7,995 nt of DNA from an uncultured Prevotella sp. (GTDB taxonomy: Bacteria; Bacteroidota; Bacteroidia; Bacteroidales; Bacteroidaceae). Under the pieces are notes generated by a model. It saw only the letters and a list, made by a program, of their open reading frames with translations, was not told where the DNA came from and searched no databases. The stretch spans positions 1 to 7,995 of the forward strand of contig CAJLYG010000146.1 of NCBI GenBank assembly GCA_905210845.1. Direction: 5' to 3'. Positions 1 through 6,822 of this stretch are shown here, piece after piece. The first letter of the stretch is position 1; each line of letters opens with the position of its first letter. Both the position numbers and the translations under genes were made by a program.

Positions 1-510
1 AAAAGCTGTATTTTCTGAAAGGAAGTATGGTTGTTGCCGCATCTGCTTGGACATCTGCTCGGCGGAATGCTTGGCAACGGCATGGGCAATCTCATGGCCG
101 AGCACGATAGCAAGGGATGCCTCGTCCTTAGTTACCGGGAGCAAGCCTTCGTACACGACGATCTTACCGCCAGGCATGCAGAACGCATTCACGCTCTTGT
201 CCTGCACAAGGTTGAACTCCCAGTTGAAGTTCTTGCACTCAGATGCCATGCCGTTATTCTTCAGATAGGTCTCAACAGCATTTGCCAGGCGGGTACCTAC
301 CCTTTTCACCATGGCCGTATTCGCAGCATTCGTTGATGCCTTGGCCGTCTTCATGTATTTGGTGTACTCCTGGTTGCTCAGGCTTAAGACTTGTTCGTCT
401 GAAACCAGCAACGTGTGCTTGCGCCCCGTGATGGGCACCGTAGATGTCGTACCGCAGGAGACAAGCATTGCGGTCAGCATCATCATCATCATTAAACGAA
501 TCTTTTTCAT
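1..510 (-). CDS. M48-family zinc metallopeptidase lipoprotein (partial, 3' end outside window)
   Basis: Reading from the ATG at 510 down to position 1 gives 170 open codons and no stop, so the C-terminal part lies beyond the left edge. Residues 1-19 are a lipoprotein signal: MKKIRL, a run of five Met codons, then the lipobox LVSC with Cys19 as the lipidation site. After it comes PITGRKHTLLVSDEQ, a stretch typical of Bacteroidetes M48 (LoiP/YggG-like) proteases. The zinc motif HEIAH is at 139-143 (two His ligands and the catalytic Glu). The third ligand, normally a Glu some 50 or more residues further on, is not in the window. The family degrades misfolded envelope proteins. The signal implies attachment to a periplasm-facing membrane; no obvious acidic surface-export signal follows Cys19. 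The ATG is well placed behind a consensus promoter at 550-580. It is separated from the upstream fucosidase unit by a terminator, so it is its own transcription unit. Confidence 0.88.
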   Translation of the reverse strand, partial: MKKIRLMMMMMLTAMLVSCGTTSTVPITGRKHTLLVSDEQVLSLSNQEYTKYMKTAKASTNAANTAMVKRVGTRLANAVETYLKNNGMASECKNFNWEFNLVQDKSVNAFCMPGGKIVVYEGLLPVTKDEASLAIVLGHEIAHAVAKHSAEQMSKQMRQQPYFLSENTAF

Positions 511-549
511 ACCTTATCTATATTTATATAGGTTTCGACTAAATCGCGG

Positions 550-580
550 CAAAGATACATCAACTTGGTAAATATACAAA
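550..580 (-). promoter_or_regulatory. Bacteroidetes promoter for the M48 peptidase
   Basis: On the minus strand TTTG (580-577, the -33 element) is followed after 19 nt by TATCTTTG (557-550, a perfect TAnnTTTG -7 element). Transcription would begin near 543, giving a leader of roughly 33 nt, AT-rich, before the ATG at 510. The -33 element lies directly against the T-run of the upstream terminator. Confidence 0.82.
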
Positions 581-615
581 GAAAAATGGAGATTTTCTGA
601 ACAAAAATCCCCATT
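581..615 (-). terminator. Intrinsic terminator after the fucosidase gene
   Basis: On the minus strand a 12-bp stem (615-604 with 596-585, including one G-U pair) encloses a 7-nt loop and runs into TTTC. The stem's own terminal AATT adds to the U-rich end. It begins 24 nt after the fucosidase stop and ends the subtilase-fucosidase unit. On the plus strand no T-run follows, so it should act only leftward. Confidence 0.72.
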
Positions 616-639
616 CTCCCCCATCAAAGGACACCTGGG

Positions 640-1938
640 TCAAAGCGTGAGCTCAACGATATAGTCGATGTCCTTGGGAATGCCGGGCAGGTTCAATGTG
701 TACCCTGCTCCACTCTTGGTGAAGGAAACCGGTTTGCCGCCATCGAACGCCTTGGCTTTCTTGATCTTCGCTTTCAAAGGAATGAACAAGCTGGAATCCT
801 GCAGGTTCATGATATGGATATACAGTTTATTTCCCTTTTGGGTGCTAACGCCCCACTCATGAGGCTCGATCACGCCACCACGTGTGCCATAGATGGTCTC
901 CCCATACTTAGCCAGCCATGTTCCCATTTCCTTCATCCGCTCAACAGCTCGCTGAGGGAGTTCGCCGCCCGGTTCCGGACCGATGTTCAGCAACAGGTTG
1001 GAGTTCCTGCCGGCAGCGCCCACTAACATCTGGATCAGTTGTTTCGTCGACTTATACCTGTTGTCCGTGATATCAAATCCCCAGTTATCATTGATGGTCT
1101 GGCAAGACTCCAATGGCAACTTGCTGACATCCTGGCCAGAAAGGCCAGCCTTGTTCTCGCCGGGCAGATCGCGCTCGAAGAACTGGATGTCCTCCCCGTC
1201 GAATGGGGTGACGTGATGGTTGTTGCCCACCAAGCAAGCTGGCTGCAGCTTATGGATGAGGCGATACTGGTTCTCCAATTCCCAGTCAAACGGCTTGGCG
1301 TCCTGGTTATGATCCCACCATCCATCAAACCAGATACATCCAATCGGTCCATAGTTGGTCAGCAGTTCCGTCAGCTGAGTGTTCATGAAATTGTAATAGC
1401 TCTTCCAGTTCTGCTGGTCGGTTGGCCGTCCCACTTTCCTTCCCGTGCTTCCCAAGGGATAATCAGTGCGATGCCAGTCCAAATGGGAGTAATACAGGTG
1501 GAGCTTGATGCCCTGCTTCCGGCATGCTTCCGCCAATTCCTTGATGATATCCCGCTTGAAAGGAGTTCCATCCACCACATTGTAGTCGCTGGTCTTGGTC
1601 TTGAACAAGGAGAACCCGTCATGGTGCCTTGACGTGATCGTGATGTACTTGGCGCCACTTGCCTTGATCTGAGCCACCCATTTGTCCGCATCGAAATGGG
1701 AAGGATAGAACGTCTGAGCCAGCACCTCATACTCTTTGTAATTGATGTTCCTGTTGTTCATCACCCATTCTCCATTGCCCATCATGGAATAGAGTCCCCA
1801 GTGCAGGAAGATACCGAACTTCTCATCCTGGAATTCTTTACGTGCCTTCAGGTTCTCTTCTGTAGGCTGATAAGTACTTTGTGCCCATCCTGACAAACAC
1901 ATCAGGGATAAAGCTAATGAAATAACTGTTTTTCTCAT
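640..1938 (-). CDS. Secreted GH29 alpha-L-fucosidase
   Basis: This is a 432-residue glycoside hydrolase family 29 enzyme that releases terminal alpha-L-fucose from host or dietary glycans by a retaining mechanism. Residues 1-20 are a Sec signal peptide ending WAQ, so the enzyme is periplasmic or exported. GH29 landmarks in order are: FGIFLHWG (41-48), the TSRHHDGFSLF block (102-112), and IWFDGWWD (202-209) with Asp205 as the expected nucleophile. Then come candidate acid/base glutamates Glu255 (FFERD) and Glu278 (LESCQT), which I cannot choose between by eye, and LLLNIGPEPGG (315-325). The C-terminal 80 residues form the usual short beta-sandwich. No carbohydrate-binding module is present, and the length is normal for a short GH29. 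I chose the ATG at 1938 because it starts a clean signal peptide. An upstream in-frame ATG at 2073 lies inside the neighbouring gene and would bury the signal. The gene follows the subtilase by 17 nt, so the two are probably co-transcribed. Substrate linkage is not readable from sequence. Confidence 0.93.
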   Translation of the reverse strand: MRKTVISLALSLMCLSGWAQSTYQPTEENLKARKEFQDEKFGIFLHWGLYSMMGNGEWVMNNRNINYKEYEVLAQTFYPSHFDADKWVAQIKASGAKYITITSRHHDGFSLFKTKTSDYNVVDGTPFKRDIIKELAEACRKQGIKLHLYYSHLDWHRTDYPLGSTGRKVGRPTDQQNWKSYYNFMNTQLTELLTNYGPIGCIWFDGWWDHNQDAKPFDWELENQYRLIHKLQPACLVGNNHHVTPFDGEDIQFFERDLPGENKAGLSGQDVSKLPLESCQTINDNWGFDITDNRYKSTKQLIQMLVGAAGRNSNLLLNIGPEPGGELPQRAVERMKEMGTWLAKYGETIYGTRGGVIEPHEWGVSTQKGNKLYIHIMNLQDSSLFIPLKAKIKKAKAFDGGKPVSFTKSGAGYTLNLPGIPKDIDYIVELTL

Positions 1939-1955
1939 ATTTATTACTAATTTGG

Positions 1956-4148
1956 TTAAATCCTTATGATCGTAGACCCAGTGAGCTCCCGCTTGCCTCC
2001 ATTCACCTGGACGATATATACCCCGGCAGGGAGCATGCCAAGGTCGAGTTCCAAGGTAGTGGTATCTCTCCATGATTGCTGCCTCAACAGCGCACCGGAC
2101 GTGGCATACACGGATACCGTCAGCCCCTGGCGAGGGATTTCCGGAAGCGAGATGCCAACCCGCCTGCCTGGCAATACCCGTATCTTGACGAGGGCAGGCT
2201 GTGACGTGGAGATCCCCTTGATGCCGGTAACGCCCAGGATATCCAACAGACCGCGGTAGATATCGATCTGCCCATATCCATATTCATTGTTCGGATAGGA
2301 AAGGGAATCCACGGGATGGGTTGCTGTCCGTTGGATGACCTCCTTCACCTGCGCCGGGGTTAAGCTGGGATTGGCCTCCAGCCAGAGAGCGATCGCGCCC
2401 GCCACGACTGGCGTTGACATCGACGTTCCAGAACCGGCAGACCATCCATAGACACGCCCGTTGTAATCGAAATGCGCGACATTCGACTCCAGTTCCGTCG
2501 TCTGGGGGTTCTTCTCCAAGAAATAACTGTTGAAGGAAGAAATGACATTCATGCCCGGGGCCATCACATCCGGTTTGACCCGTCCGTCAAACGTGGGTCC
2601 CACGGAGGAATAAACGGAGCGCAGTCCAGCCTTCCCGCCATCGAAGTGCACGACTTTCCCCTTGTAATTCGTGAACTGGGTGCGGTAAGCCGTTGCCCCG
2701 ACGCACACGACAGCTGGGGCTGCCCCAGGACTGAGGATGCCATGGTTGTACTCCCCTGCATCTAAAGTGGCATCCTTCGCTTGGGTCGTCCACTCGCCGA
2801 CGACCTGGTAGGCCTCGACCTCCGCGTCTGATCCCACCACCTCAAAGGACACGGGGACATCAAATCCCAACCTCGACGGGCCCTGCACGACCACCTCATA
2901 CGCTAAGTCCTCTGGATCATAGCAGGAAGGATAGCCCGTCATCAGGATAACATAAGGAACGGAACCCACGTAGAGAGTATCCCGATAGAGCGAGTCGGCA
3001 TAGGAAAAGAGCTGGGAAGAGGGCATGGATATCGTGTCCGTTTTCTGCTCTTCATATAACTTCAGGCGCAAGGTAAATGGACTTTTGCTTTTCAGGTAAA
3101 CAGCCAACTGCTTGCCATACGTATAGACGAACGTCCCTTTCGACTCCACCCCAACCGGCTTCCGGAAATAAGTCTTCAGCCTTCCTTGGTTGCCTGCTGA
3201 TGAAACAAGGATCCGTCCGGGTCCTACCAAACTGTCCAAGACGGCATAGAACAACTGATGATCACCATAGAAATCATCCGTTGCTCCCTCACTAAAGGAG
3301 ATCACGCAGGGCTTGCCGACACTTTGGGCATAATCAAAGATATACTTGAAACCTAAGGCATCGGTCGCCGTTGTGTACTTATAATAATCCGCGGAGTCAA
3401 CCAACGATGCATTGTTGCTGGTGGCATTGGCAACCAAGCAGATATCACTCTCGAACGCGATCCCCCGATAAGGCGACTGATACCCGCTGCCTGCCGCGAT
3501 ACCAGAGGTGTGGGTACCATGCGACATGATATACCCATCGCGGGAATGGGCATAGTCGAGCACCGCATCTTGTCCCTCATAGTCATTCCCAACGTAATAA
3601 CGGCTTCCCACCCTATCCGTGGAAAGCTGGTCCCATATCCGCTGTATCCGATAGTGGGTGGCAGTGGAATCGAAGAAAGTGGGATGAGTCAGGTCGAAGC
3701 CGATATCCTGAATGCCGACCACAACGCCCTTCCCCGTATAGGCCTGGGGCAGTGATATCCCCTGGTAGGCTGGGGCACCGTCTACCTCAAAGGCGGCAGA
3801 GTCCAATTGCACACGACAAGGCTGGTTTGCCTCAATACGCAATACCCTTTGGTCGGCAGACAAGGACGGGAGCCTGTCAATGGGAATACTCGCGATGTAG
3901 ATATCCCCGAAGCGAGCCATGACACGGCAATCATGATCCAAGAGAGAACGCTCCGATTCCGCACGGACAAAGGCACATAGCTCCCGATGCGGACGAACCG
4001 TCCTGCCCCATGCCATCCTGCGCCCACCCGACTTCTGCTCAAGGGTGAGTGCCCTAACCCAAGACGACATCTTGGAAAGACGTGCATTCTGACCATAGGT
4101 GAATAGGGCGATCATGGTTAGTAGTATCATGGCGACCGTTTTTCTCAT
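1956..4148 (-). CDS. Secreted S8 subtilisin-like serine protease with T9SS-like C-terminal domain
   Basis: This is a 730-residue subtilase. Residues 1-20 are a Sec signal peptide (MRKTV, hydrophobic core, TYGQ). About 21-120 is a probable propeptide. The S8 catalytic domain follows with Asp148 (VGIQDIGFD), His210 (SHGTHTSG), oxyanion Asn320 (SSAGNQG) and Ser576 (GSGTSMSTP), so the triad is complete. An insert of about 140 residues (roughly 330-470) lies between the Asn and Ser blocks, as in many Bacteroidetes subtilases. The last 75 residues or so resemble a type IX secretion type A sorting domain: a short beta-sandwich with VSVYATSGALLRQ, then LPAGVYIVQV, ending in the basic strand STIIRI. 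If so, the protease is exported across the outer membrane. It is first in a two-gene unit with the fucosidase. I chose the ATG at 4148 because it opens a clean signal peptide. The in-frame ATG at 4193 adds 15 aromatic-rich residues and lies upstream of the predicted transcription start. Protein substrates are unknown. Confidence 0.92.
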   Translation of the reverse strand: MRKTVAMILLTMIALFTYGQNARLSKMSSWVRALTLEQKSGGRRMAWGRTVRPHRELCAFVRAESERSLLDHDCRVMARFGDIYIASIPIDRLPSLSADQRVLRIEANQPCRVQLDSAAFEVDGAPAYQGISLPQAYTGKGVVVGIQDIGFDLTHPTFFDSTATHYRIQRIWDQLSTDRVGSRYYVGNDYEGQDAVLDYAHSRDGYIMSHGTHTSGIAAGSGYQSPYRGIAFESDICLVANATSNNASLVDSADYYKYTTATDALGFKYIFDYAQSVGKPCVISFSEGATDDFYGDHQLFYAVLDSLVGPGRILVSSAGNQGRLKTYFRKPVGVESKGTFVYTYGKQLAVYLKSKSPFTLRLKLYEEQKTDTISMPSSQLFSYADSLYRDTLYVGSVPYVILMTGYPSCYDPEDLAYEVVVQGPSRLGFDVPVSFEVVGSDAEVEAYQVVGEWTTQAKDATLDAGEYNHGILSPGAAPAVVCVGATAYRTQFTNYKGKVVHFDGGKAGLRSVYSSVGPTFDGRVKPDVMAPGMNVISSFNSYFLEKNPQTTELESNVAHFDYNGRVYGWSAGSGTSMSTPVVAGAIALWLEANPSLTPAQVKEVIQRTATHPVDSLSYPNNEYGYGQIDIYRGLLDILGVTGIKGISTSQPALVKIRVLPGRRVGISLPEIPRQGLTVSVYATSGALLRQQSWRDTTTLELDLGMLPAGVYIVQVNGGKRELTGSTIIRI

Positions 4149-4152
4149 GTCG

Positions 4153-4184
4153 CAAAAATAATAAAAATACCCGATACTCCCAAA
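4153..4184 (-). promoter_or_regulatory. Bacteroidetes promoter for the subtilase-fucosidase unit
   Basis: On the minus strand TTTG (4184-4181) is separated by 20 nt from TATTTTTG (4160-4153), matching TTTG / TAnnTTTG. Only four bases (CGAC) lie between the -7 element and the chosen ATG at 4148. The transcript would therefore be leaderless or nearly so. Confidence 0.65.
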
Positions 4185-4203
4185 AGATTTCAAGGGAAGG
4201 AAT

Positions 4204-4241
4204 AAAAAAAACTGCTGACCTCCTGATAAGAAGCCAGCAGT
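4204..4241 (-). terminator. Intrinsic terminator after the small secreted protein gene
   Basis: On the minus strand ACTGCTG (4241-4235) pairs perfectly with CAGCAGT (4217-4211), and one further G-C pair can form inside. Seven T residues follow (4210-4204). It starts about 26 nt past the stop of the gene at 4267-4638 and lies just upstream of the subtilase promoter, insulating the two units. Confidence 0.82.
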
Positions 4242-4266
4242 CTCTTGACTTATTCTCTCTTATATA

Positions 4267-4638
4267 TTATTTTGCGTTGACTTGAATGCCGCGGTTGTTG
4301 AGCGTAGCATTCAGGACGGTCAGGTACTTACGGTACTGATCATTATCCAGAATAGAGTGCATATACTTCAAGTCCTTGACCACAGCCTTGTTCAGCATAT
4401 TCTGGCGCTCATCCTTCGATGCAGTTGCTGCATTCATCATGTCAGCGCAGAAAGTCTTGTGTACGTCTTCCACTGCCTCTGCCTGATCCATAGAGAGTTC
4501 CAGATACGATGCCAGCTTGTCCATGTTCACGTTCATGTTGTATGCCTGAACGTAATTGACGGCATTTGTCTTCTCCTCATCTGCAAATACTGACGTTAAG
4601 CTCAGCAATGCAACCAATGTCAAAACAATCTTTTTCAT
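4267..4638 (-). CDS. Small secreted helical protein of unknown function
   Basis: The product has 123 residues. Residues 1-19 are a Sec signal peptide (MKKIVLTLVALLSLTSVFA, cleavage before DEE). The mature part of about 104 residues is almost all predicted helix. It has polar and acidic stretches such as YLELSMDQAEAVEDVHKTF and a basic, Asn-rich end, with a single Cys and one Gly. I do not recognise a named family. The helical hairpin look and size recall small periplasmic Spy/CpxP-like proteins, but that is a resemblance only and no diagnostic motif is present. It is monocistronic, with a promoter at 4716-4747 and a strong terminator at 4204-4241, which argues for a real and possibly well-expressed gene. 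I chose the ATG at 4638 because it starts the signal peptide after an A-rich leader (AAAGGTAAAAAG). The in-frame ATG at 4713 would put 25 charged residues ahead of the signal. Confidence 0.82.
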   Translation of the reverse strand: MKKIVLTLVALLSLTSVFADEEKTNAVNYVQAYNMNVNMDKLASYLELSMDQAEAVEDVHKTFCADMMNAATASKDERQNMLNKAVVKDLKYMHSILDNDQYRKYLTVLNATLNNRGIQVNAK

Positions 4639-4661
4639 CTTTTTACCTTTCTTTTTAATAA

Positions 4662-4680
4662 GGGCTTGTGTTGAGAGCCC
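4662..4680 (-). other. Hairpin in the 5' leader of the small secreted protein gene
   Basis: GGGCT (4662-4666) and AGCCC (4676-4680) form a 5-bp GC-rich stem with a 9-nt loop, about 24 nt before the ATG at 4638 and inside the leader of about 70 nt. It is followed by A-rich sequence up to the start codon. Leader hairpins of this kind can stabilise mRNA, but that role is inferred. It lacks the T-run of a terminator. Confidence 0.4.
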
Positions 4681-4715
4681 ATGTTTGTTATTATCCTTTT
4701 GTCTGATTGACAATG

Positions 4716-4747
4716 CAAAGATAAGCGTTCATCCCTACAAACGCAAC
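4716..4747 (-). promoter_or_regulatory. Promoter for the small secreted protein gene
   Basis: The minus strand carries a perfect -7 element TATCTTTG (4723-4716). The best-spaced -33 match is GTTG (4747-4744), 20 nt upstream. A better TTTG (4741-4738) is only 14 nt away, which is too close. The predicted start near 4709 gives a leader of about 70 nt. Confidence 0.65.
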
Positions 4748-4863
4748 AATTTGAAAGTATAAATACCGATTTCCTTTCATTTCTTGACTTATGTCAAAAT
4801 ACCATTTAAGGACTGAAAGTTCCTCCTGCTCCATCCGCCTTGACACATATTATAATGGGATCA

Positions 4864-4895
4864 TTTGTGGCATTGGAGATTTTTTTGTACCTTTG
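4864..4895 (+). promoter_or_regulatory. Promoter for the slyD-aroC operon
   Basis: TTTG (4864-4867), a 20-nt spacer and TACCTTTG (4888-4895) match the Bacteroidetes consensus fully. Transcription should start near 4902, leaving a leader of about 23 nt (AT-rich, AAATGAAAGAGAAAT) before the ATG at 4925. It diverges from the promoter at 4716-4747. An ATG at 4912 is out of frame and short. Confidence 0.85.
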
Positions 4896-4924
4896 CCTGC
4901 ATAATTCATAAATGAAAGAGAAAT

Positions 4925-5518
4925 ATGGAAAAAGCACCCAACAAGTACATAGCCGTGGCTTACAAGCTCTATACAGTTGCTGACGGCGCGTCAGACTTTA
5001 TCGAGGAAGCTCCGGCAAGCAAGCCTTTTGTTTTCATCAGTGGCATGGGGATCACCCTTCCCGCATTCGAGCAGGCCATCTTTCCGCTTGAACAGGACGG
5101 AGCGTTTGACTTTGTCTTAGACGAGAAGGATGCCTATGGGGAATACGTCCCTTCCCGTGTCATCGACCTGGACCGTGAGATTTTCTGCATCAACGGGAAA
5201 TTCGATGGGCAGCATATCGTGAAGGATGCCATCATCCCCCTGCAAAACGAGGATGGCAACCGCTTCATGGGCAGAGTGTTGGAGGTGGGCGACCAGAAAG
5301 TGAAGGTCGATCTCAACCATCCCCTGGCAGGCAAGCAGCTCCATTTTGTAGGCCATGTCGTAGAAAGTCGTGAGGCAACGAATGAGGAAATCCAGCAGAT
5401 GATCAACCAGCTGAACGGAGAAGGCGGAGGCTGTGGCGGCAGTTGTGGTGACTGTGGCGGAGGTTGCGGCGGTTGCAACAGTGAGGAAGGTGATTGCTGC
5501 GGACATTGTGGAAAATAA
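4925..5518 (+). CDS. slyD: SlyD-type FKBP peptidyl-prolyl isomerase with Cys-rich tail
   Basis: This is a 197-residue cytoplasmic prolyl cis-trans isomerase and chaperone. The FKBP half-domain begins at 1-60 (YIAVAYKLYTV, then ISGMGITLPAFEQAIFPLEQ in the position of the family's GMG..IPGFE block). An insert-in-flap chaperone domain follows at about 70-125 (DAYGEYVPSRVIDLDRE onward). The FKBP fold resumes with the family hallmark NHPLAGKQLHF at 131-141. Residues 165-197 form a low-complexity Gly/Cys tail with eight cysteines (170, 174, 177, 181, 184, 191, 192, 195) and His194. It is analogous to the Ni/Zn-binding tail of E. coli SlyD but richer in Cys than His. There is no signal peptide. The gene is first in an operon and ends 12 nt before aroC. 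The assignment is firm; a metal-storage or metallochaperone role is inferred from the tail. The ATG at 4925 is the first in frame after the promoter. Confidence 0.92.
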   Translation: MEKAPNKYIAVAYKLYTVADGASDFIEEAPASKPFVFISGMGITLPAFEQAIFPLEQDGAFDFVLDEKDAYGEYVPSRVIDLDREIFCINGKFDGQHIVKDAIIPLQNEDGNRFMGRVLEVGDQKVKVDLNHPLAGKQLHFVGHVVESREATNEEIQQMINQLNGEGGGCGGSCGDCGGGCGGCNSEEGDCCGHCGK

Positions 5519-5530
5519 TCAGGTCAGTCA

Positions 5531-6607
5531 ATGAAAAATACGTTTGGTAACATATTCACCCTGACAACTTTCGGGGAAAGTCATGGGGAAGCCATTGGCG
5601 GCGTTGTCGATGGCTATCCTGCCGGCATCGACATCGACATGGAGTTCATCCAAAGTGAGTTGAACCGTCGCCGCCCAGGTCAGAGCCTTCTTACCACCAG
5701 CAGGAAAGAGCCTGACCATGTGGAGTTCTTGAGCGGCATCTTTGAAGGCAAGTCGACAGGTTGCCCGATCGGCTTCATCATCAGGAACACCAACCCCCAC
5801 TCCCAGGATTACGAGAACATGAGGTGCCTGTTTCGCCCTTCCCATGCTGATTACACCTATTTTTCCAAATACGGAATCCGTGACCATCGAGGTGGCGGGC
5901 GGTCATCGGCACGGATCACCATCAGCAGATGCGTTGCCGGTGCCTTGGCAAAGTTGGCATTGAGGAAAGAAGGGATCTCCATCCAAGCGTACACCTCACA
6001 GGTGGGTGACATTGCGTTAGACCGCGACTACCACCTATACGACCTCAGCAAGACGGAAGAGAGCCCGGTACGCTGCCCCGACGAGCGAAAATCCAAGGAG
6101 ATGGAGTCCTTGATCATGAAGGTAAAAGCTGATGGGGACACGATCGGAGGCGTGATCGCCTGTGTCATCAAAGGCTGCCCGGTGGGATTGGGAGAACCGG
6201 AATTCGGGAAGCTCCATGCCCAGTTAGGGGCTGCCATGCTCAGTATCAATGCGGTGAAAGGATTCGAGTATGGAGAAGGCTTCAGCGGAGTATCCGCACG
6301 GGGAAGCGAGCAAAACGATGTATTTACCAACCAAGATGGGAAGATCACTACCCTCACAAACCACAGCGGAGGGATCCAAGGGGGGATCAGCAACGGCCAG
6401 GACATTTATTTCCGAGTGGCTTTCAAGCCCGTGGCAACCTTGCTTCGGGAGCAGAACACGGTCGACCTGGAAGGCAATCCTACTACCTTGAAGGCAAGGG
6501 GCCGTCACGACTCCTGTGTCCTGCCAAGGGCTGTTCCCATCGTAGAATCAATGGCTGCCATGGTTATATTGGACAATTTATTACTGAATAAAGCCAATGC
6601 CCTCTAA
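5531..6607 (+). CDS. aroC: Chorismate synthase
   Basis: This is a 358-residue enzyme of normal length. It converts 5-enolpyruvylshikimate-3-phosphate to chorismate, the last shared step of aromatic amino acid, folate and quinone synthesis, using reduced FMN. The three family signatures are present. The first is [11 protein letters not shown] (14-24) with His18. The second is [14 protein letters not shown] (102-115) with His105, then [14 protein letters not shown] (117-130). The third is [16 protein letters not shown] (324-339). The phosphate-binding RRRPGQ lies at 46-51. The third signature reads GRHDSC where GRHDPC is usual, a minor change that should not abolish activity. The gene is 12 nt downstream of slyD and has no promoter of its own in the gap, so it is co-transcribed. 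No hairpin follows the stop directly; the first terminator is at 6748-6776. Confidence 0.97.
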   Translation: MKNTFGNIFTLTTFGESHGEAIGGVVDGYPAGIDIDMEFIQSELNRRRPGQSLLTTSRKEPDHVEFLSGIFEGKSTGCPIGFIIRNTNPHSQDYENMRCLFRPSHADYTYFSKYGIRDHRGGGRSSARITISRCVAGALAKLALRKEGISIQAYTSQVGDIALDRDYHLYDLSKTEESPVRCPDERKSKEMESLIMKVKADGDTIGGVIACVIKGCPVGLGEPEFGKLHAQLGAAMLSINAVKGFEYGEGFSGVSARGSEQNDVFTNQDGKITTLTNHSGGIQGGISNGQDIYFRVAFKPVATLLREQNTVDLEGNPTTLKARGRHDSCVLPRAVPIVESMAAMVILDNLLLNKANAL

Positions 6608-6666
6608 AAATGAAGTCAGCCATGAAACTTTAACATATTTTCCGACTGACATTCCCGAATTAGTTG

Positions 6667-6674
6667 TAAATTTG
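6667..6674 (+). promoter_or_regulatory. Possible -7 element for a small RNA
   Basis: TAAATTTG matches TAnnTTTG exactly and sits 60 nt beyond the aroC stop, 6 nt before the start of a hairpin. No TTTG is found at the -33 spacing (the bases there are TCCGACTGAC), so the promoter is only half supported. Confidence 0.42.
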
Positions 6675-6679
6675 CAGCC

Positions 6680-6776
6680 GTAATAAAGGGGGTTGGGAAA
6701 TTCTTTGTATTACATTAGTTAAGTCTAGTTTAGTTTTTGTGTTGGTTGGGGGCGATCATTGTCGCTCCCATTTTTT
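6680..6776 (+). ncRNA. Candidate orphan small RNA of about 97 nt
   Basis: The -7 element at 6667-6674 would start a transcript near 6680. That is exactly where a hairpin begins: GTAATA (6680-6685) pairs with TATTAC (6708-6713), extended by AAG (6686-6688) with CTT (6703-6705) across a 2-nt bulge. A U- and G-rich unstructured stretch (6714-6747) follows, then the intrinsic terminator at 6748-6776. This hairpin, single-stranded middle, terminator layout is typical of regulatory RNAs. No gene lies downstream on the plus strand, so it is not a leader or attenuator. It could instead be the 3' untranslated region of aroC, which lacks a closer terminator. I do not recognise an RNA family. Confidence 0.42.
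6748..6776 (+). terminator. Intrinsic terminator downstream of aroC
   Basis: GGGGGCGA (6748-6755) pairs with TCGCTCCC (6762-6769) through 8 bp with one G-U, around a 6-nt loop. It is followed by A and six T residues (6771-6776). It ends the aroC transcript, and the candidate small RNA if that exists, 140 nt after the aroC stop. Confidence 0.85.
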
Positions 6777-6822
6777 ATGGTGAATTGTTTCAGAAGGTTA
6801 GGGTTCTCAAGCGTATCAACGC

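Noticed and set aside
478..492. Five consecutive Met codons in the M48 signal peptide as a phase-variable repeat
   Set aside because: A five-copy trinucleotide changes length in frame, so it would not switch the gene off; it is just a hydrophobic signal core.
1039..1632. 197-codon plus-strand open frame
   Set aside because: It lies entirely opposite the fucosidase gene, whose catalytic motifs are unmistakable; the frame has no signal, promoter or recognisable family.
1939..2073. Longer fucosidase start at 2073
   Set aside because: It overlaps the 3' end of the subtilase gene and places 45 residues before a clean Sec signal peptide starting at 1938.
4639..4713. Longer start at 4713 for the small secreted protein
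   Set aside because: It adds 25 charged residues ahead of the signal peptide and lies at or upstream of the predicted transcription start.
5117..5506. Minus-strand open frames over slyD
   Set aside because: They are reverse readings of the Gly/Cys tail and FKBP domain; the Ala/Thr-rich repeats are an artefact of GGC/TGT codons on the other strand.
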